Shown here in pieces: positions 62,839 through 64,000 of a DNA stretch of 64,000 nt (its first letter is position 1; each line of letters opens with the position of its first letter). Source of the stretch: Prorocentrum cordatum (lineage: Eukaryota > Sar > Dinophyceae > Prorocentrales > Prorocentraceae); assembly GCA_963575745.1 (NCBI GenBank), contig CAUYUJ010000207.1, positions 1 through 64,000 on the forward strand, in the 5' to 3' direction. The translations under genes and the position numbers were made by a program. The notes under the pieces were generated by a model. The model was not told where the DNA came from. It ran no database searches and saw only the letters and a list, made by a program, of their open reading frames with translations.

Positions 62839-64000
62839 CTACTCGTAGAGCTTCCCTTAGCTAGTAACTCGTAGAGCTTCCCTTAGCTAGTTGCTGGAAG
62901 CTTAAGAGTAATTCCGGGGCGCTCAAGAGCTAGTTGGCCAGAAAAATATCGACGGATTTTTTCTGACTTTTGGTCGGTTAAAAGTTTTGTTCTCGAAATT
63001 CAACTATTCGTTAGAGCTCTAGTATTTTTTCCCGTGATATTCGATCTGATCCCCGCTCGCCGTTTTAATCTCAGGTCGTTCGGGTAGATACTACTGCCAA
63101 AAAGCACTTCGGCGGGGTCGGCCGTTTCGGGCCATCTTGACACGCGATGGCGGTTTTCTGAACATAACTCGAGCTTTAGAACAGCTACAGAGCTGATACT
63201 AACAGAAACCCTCTTAGAATGATCATGCGCGTTCGTCTGTTGCATCCGGAGGTCTGAACGGTCTGCTAGCCGAGCTAGGTCCGCGAAGCTGGGAACTGGC
63301 GGTAAACCGTCAACCAGGTTGCCGCCGGGGCCCTCGTAGAGCTCTTTTCTCGCACGGCGCTCCTCGGTACACATGGAGGAAGCGTCTGGAGCAAGACCCG
63401 ACAAACTTGAAAATTCACGTTTTTATGTCTTTATCCAAAGATGGTTCCCCCAAGTGTTTTAATAGTAATACTGCGCCTACGGACCTGAGAATTTGACTGG
63501 CAGACGCGGCATAACCCACTACAGGTGCGAAAAATCTGGTCTCTCAAAATGATTTGTCAAATCTTTTTCAAATCTTAGCAAAACCGACCCAAAGTTACCA
63601 GATCTCCTTTTCTCGCCGGGTCGACCAACTAGCTCCACCCCGCGCCGGAATTCCTCTTAGCTCATCGATAACGAGGAGCTCTACGAGGTACTATTCGTAA
63701 TATTCGAGTCATCTTGACGGTGCTGTCGGTTTTTTTACTTAACTCGAGCTGCAGGACAGCTACAGAGCTGATATTGACAGACACCCATCCAGAATCATTA
63801 GGCGCGTCCATCTGTTGCATCTAGAGGTCTGAACTCGGTCTGCTACGCGAGCTATGTCCACGAACCTATTCGTATTATTCGAGTCATCTTGAGGGGTGCT
63901 GTCGGTTTTCTGTACTTAACTCGAGCTGTAGGACAGCTACAGAGCTGATATTAACAGAAACCCTCTTAGAATGATCAGGCGCGTTCGTCTGTTGCATCCA
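62839..64000 (+). repeat. HelA copies with an inverted HelB, running off the window
   Basis: A HelA start (ACTCGTAGAGCTTCCCTTAG, from about 62847) is broken at GCTAGT by a second HelA start (AACTCGTAGAGCTTCCC, 62867). The leader runs to about 63120 and the first monomer to CCGCGAA at 63287. After the inverted HelB it resumes ACTATTCGTAATATTCGAG at 63690, with monomers near 63705 and 63885. The 3' end is outside the window. There is no gene. Confidence 0.72.
63288..63689 (-). mobile_element. Complete HelB element in inverted orientation (402 bases)
   Basis: Read on the - strand it starts ACCTCGTAGAGCTC, has GAGCTCTACGAGGGCCCC and the hairpin GGCGGCAACC...TTTACCGCC, and ends TCCCAGC. The flanks join to CCGCGAA|ACTATTCGTA, the normal monomer sequence, with nothing duplicated. 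On the element's own strand the insertion point is again 3' of a T. It is the only clearly inverted Hel copy in the window. Confidence 0.85.

Overview
The window is a repeat-only stretch of a eukaryotic nuclear genome. I found no host gene, rRNA or tRNA; every long open frame that makes sense belongs to a non-LTR retrotransposon. The host is probably a protist. An alveolate such as a Perkinsus/dinoflagellate relative is only a guess from protein flavour. The standard stop codons appear to be in use.

Two kinds of mobile DNA are interleaved. (1) Non-coding elements of two families, named here HelA (about 1.2 kb) and HelB (about 0.4-0.5 kb). Both begin just 3' of a T with A(A/C)CTCGTAGAGCT and carry the inverted copy AGCTCTACGAG(G/T) near the other end. 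Both finish with the same roughly 45-base terminus: a stem (CCGGCGGTAA paired with TTACCGCCGG) and then C(G/T)CCCAGT or a close variant. HelA has a core of tandem 175-180 bp monomers. Nested copies let the empty site be rebuilt at least eight times, each with no clear target duplication. This resembles the Helentron/Helitron2 (HINE) type of non-autonomous Helitron, but no Rep/helicase gene is present. (2) Non-LTR retrotransposons NLR1-NLR8, all on the + strand. The coding copies encode ORF1 (coiled coil plus a conserved LKGW-containing region) and ORF2 (APE-type endonuclease, reverse transcriptase, RNase H).

The two systems are physically linked. The retrotransposons sit in the loop of the Hel 3' hairpin, after GGTT and before GACGG, and where both sides survive the left half of the loop is duplicated (9-10 bp).

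Layout: 1-1.2 kb NLR1 tail; 1.2-8.4 kb HelA hosting NLR2; 8.4-18.6 kb HelB/HelA mosaic with the intact NLR3 (10.4-16.4 kb); 18.6-28.7 kb nested HelA/HelB array; 28.7-33.8 kb NLR5; 33.8-41.4 kb HelA/HelB with the non-coding NLR4 (36.2-37.5 kb); 41.4-52.9 kb NLR6 followed directly by NLR7; 52.9-59.1 kb HelA/HelB with two short retrotransposon tails; 59.1-62.4 kb NLR8; then a pyrimidine-rich tract and HelA with one inverted HelB.

Three protein-level features recur in all the coding retrotransposons that reach the relevant region. The RNase H halves are in swapped order (GDS and REGNERAD boxes before FDGG and the AEL box). The reverse transcriptase has WADN where YADD/FADD is expected. ORF2 lies in the same frame as ORF1, separated by one stop codon, with no ATG before its first endonuclease motif.
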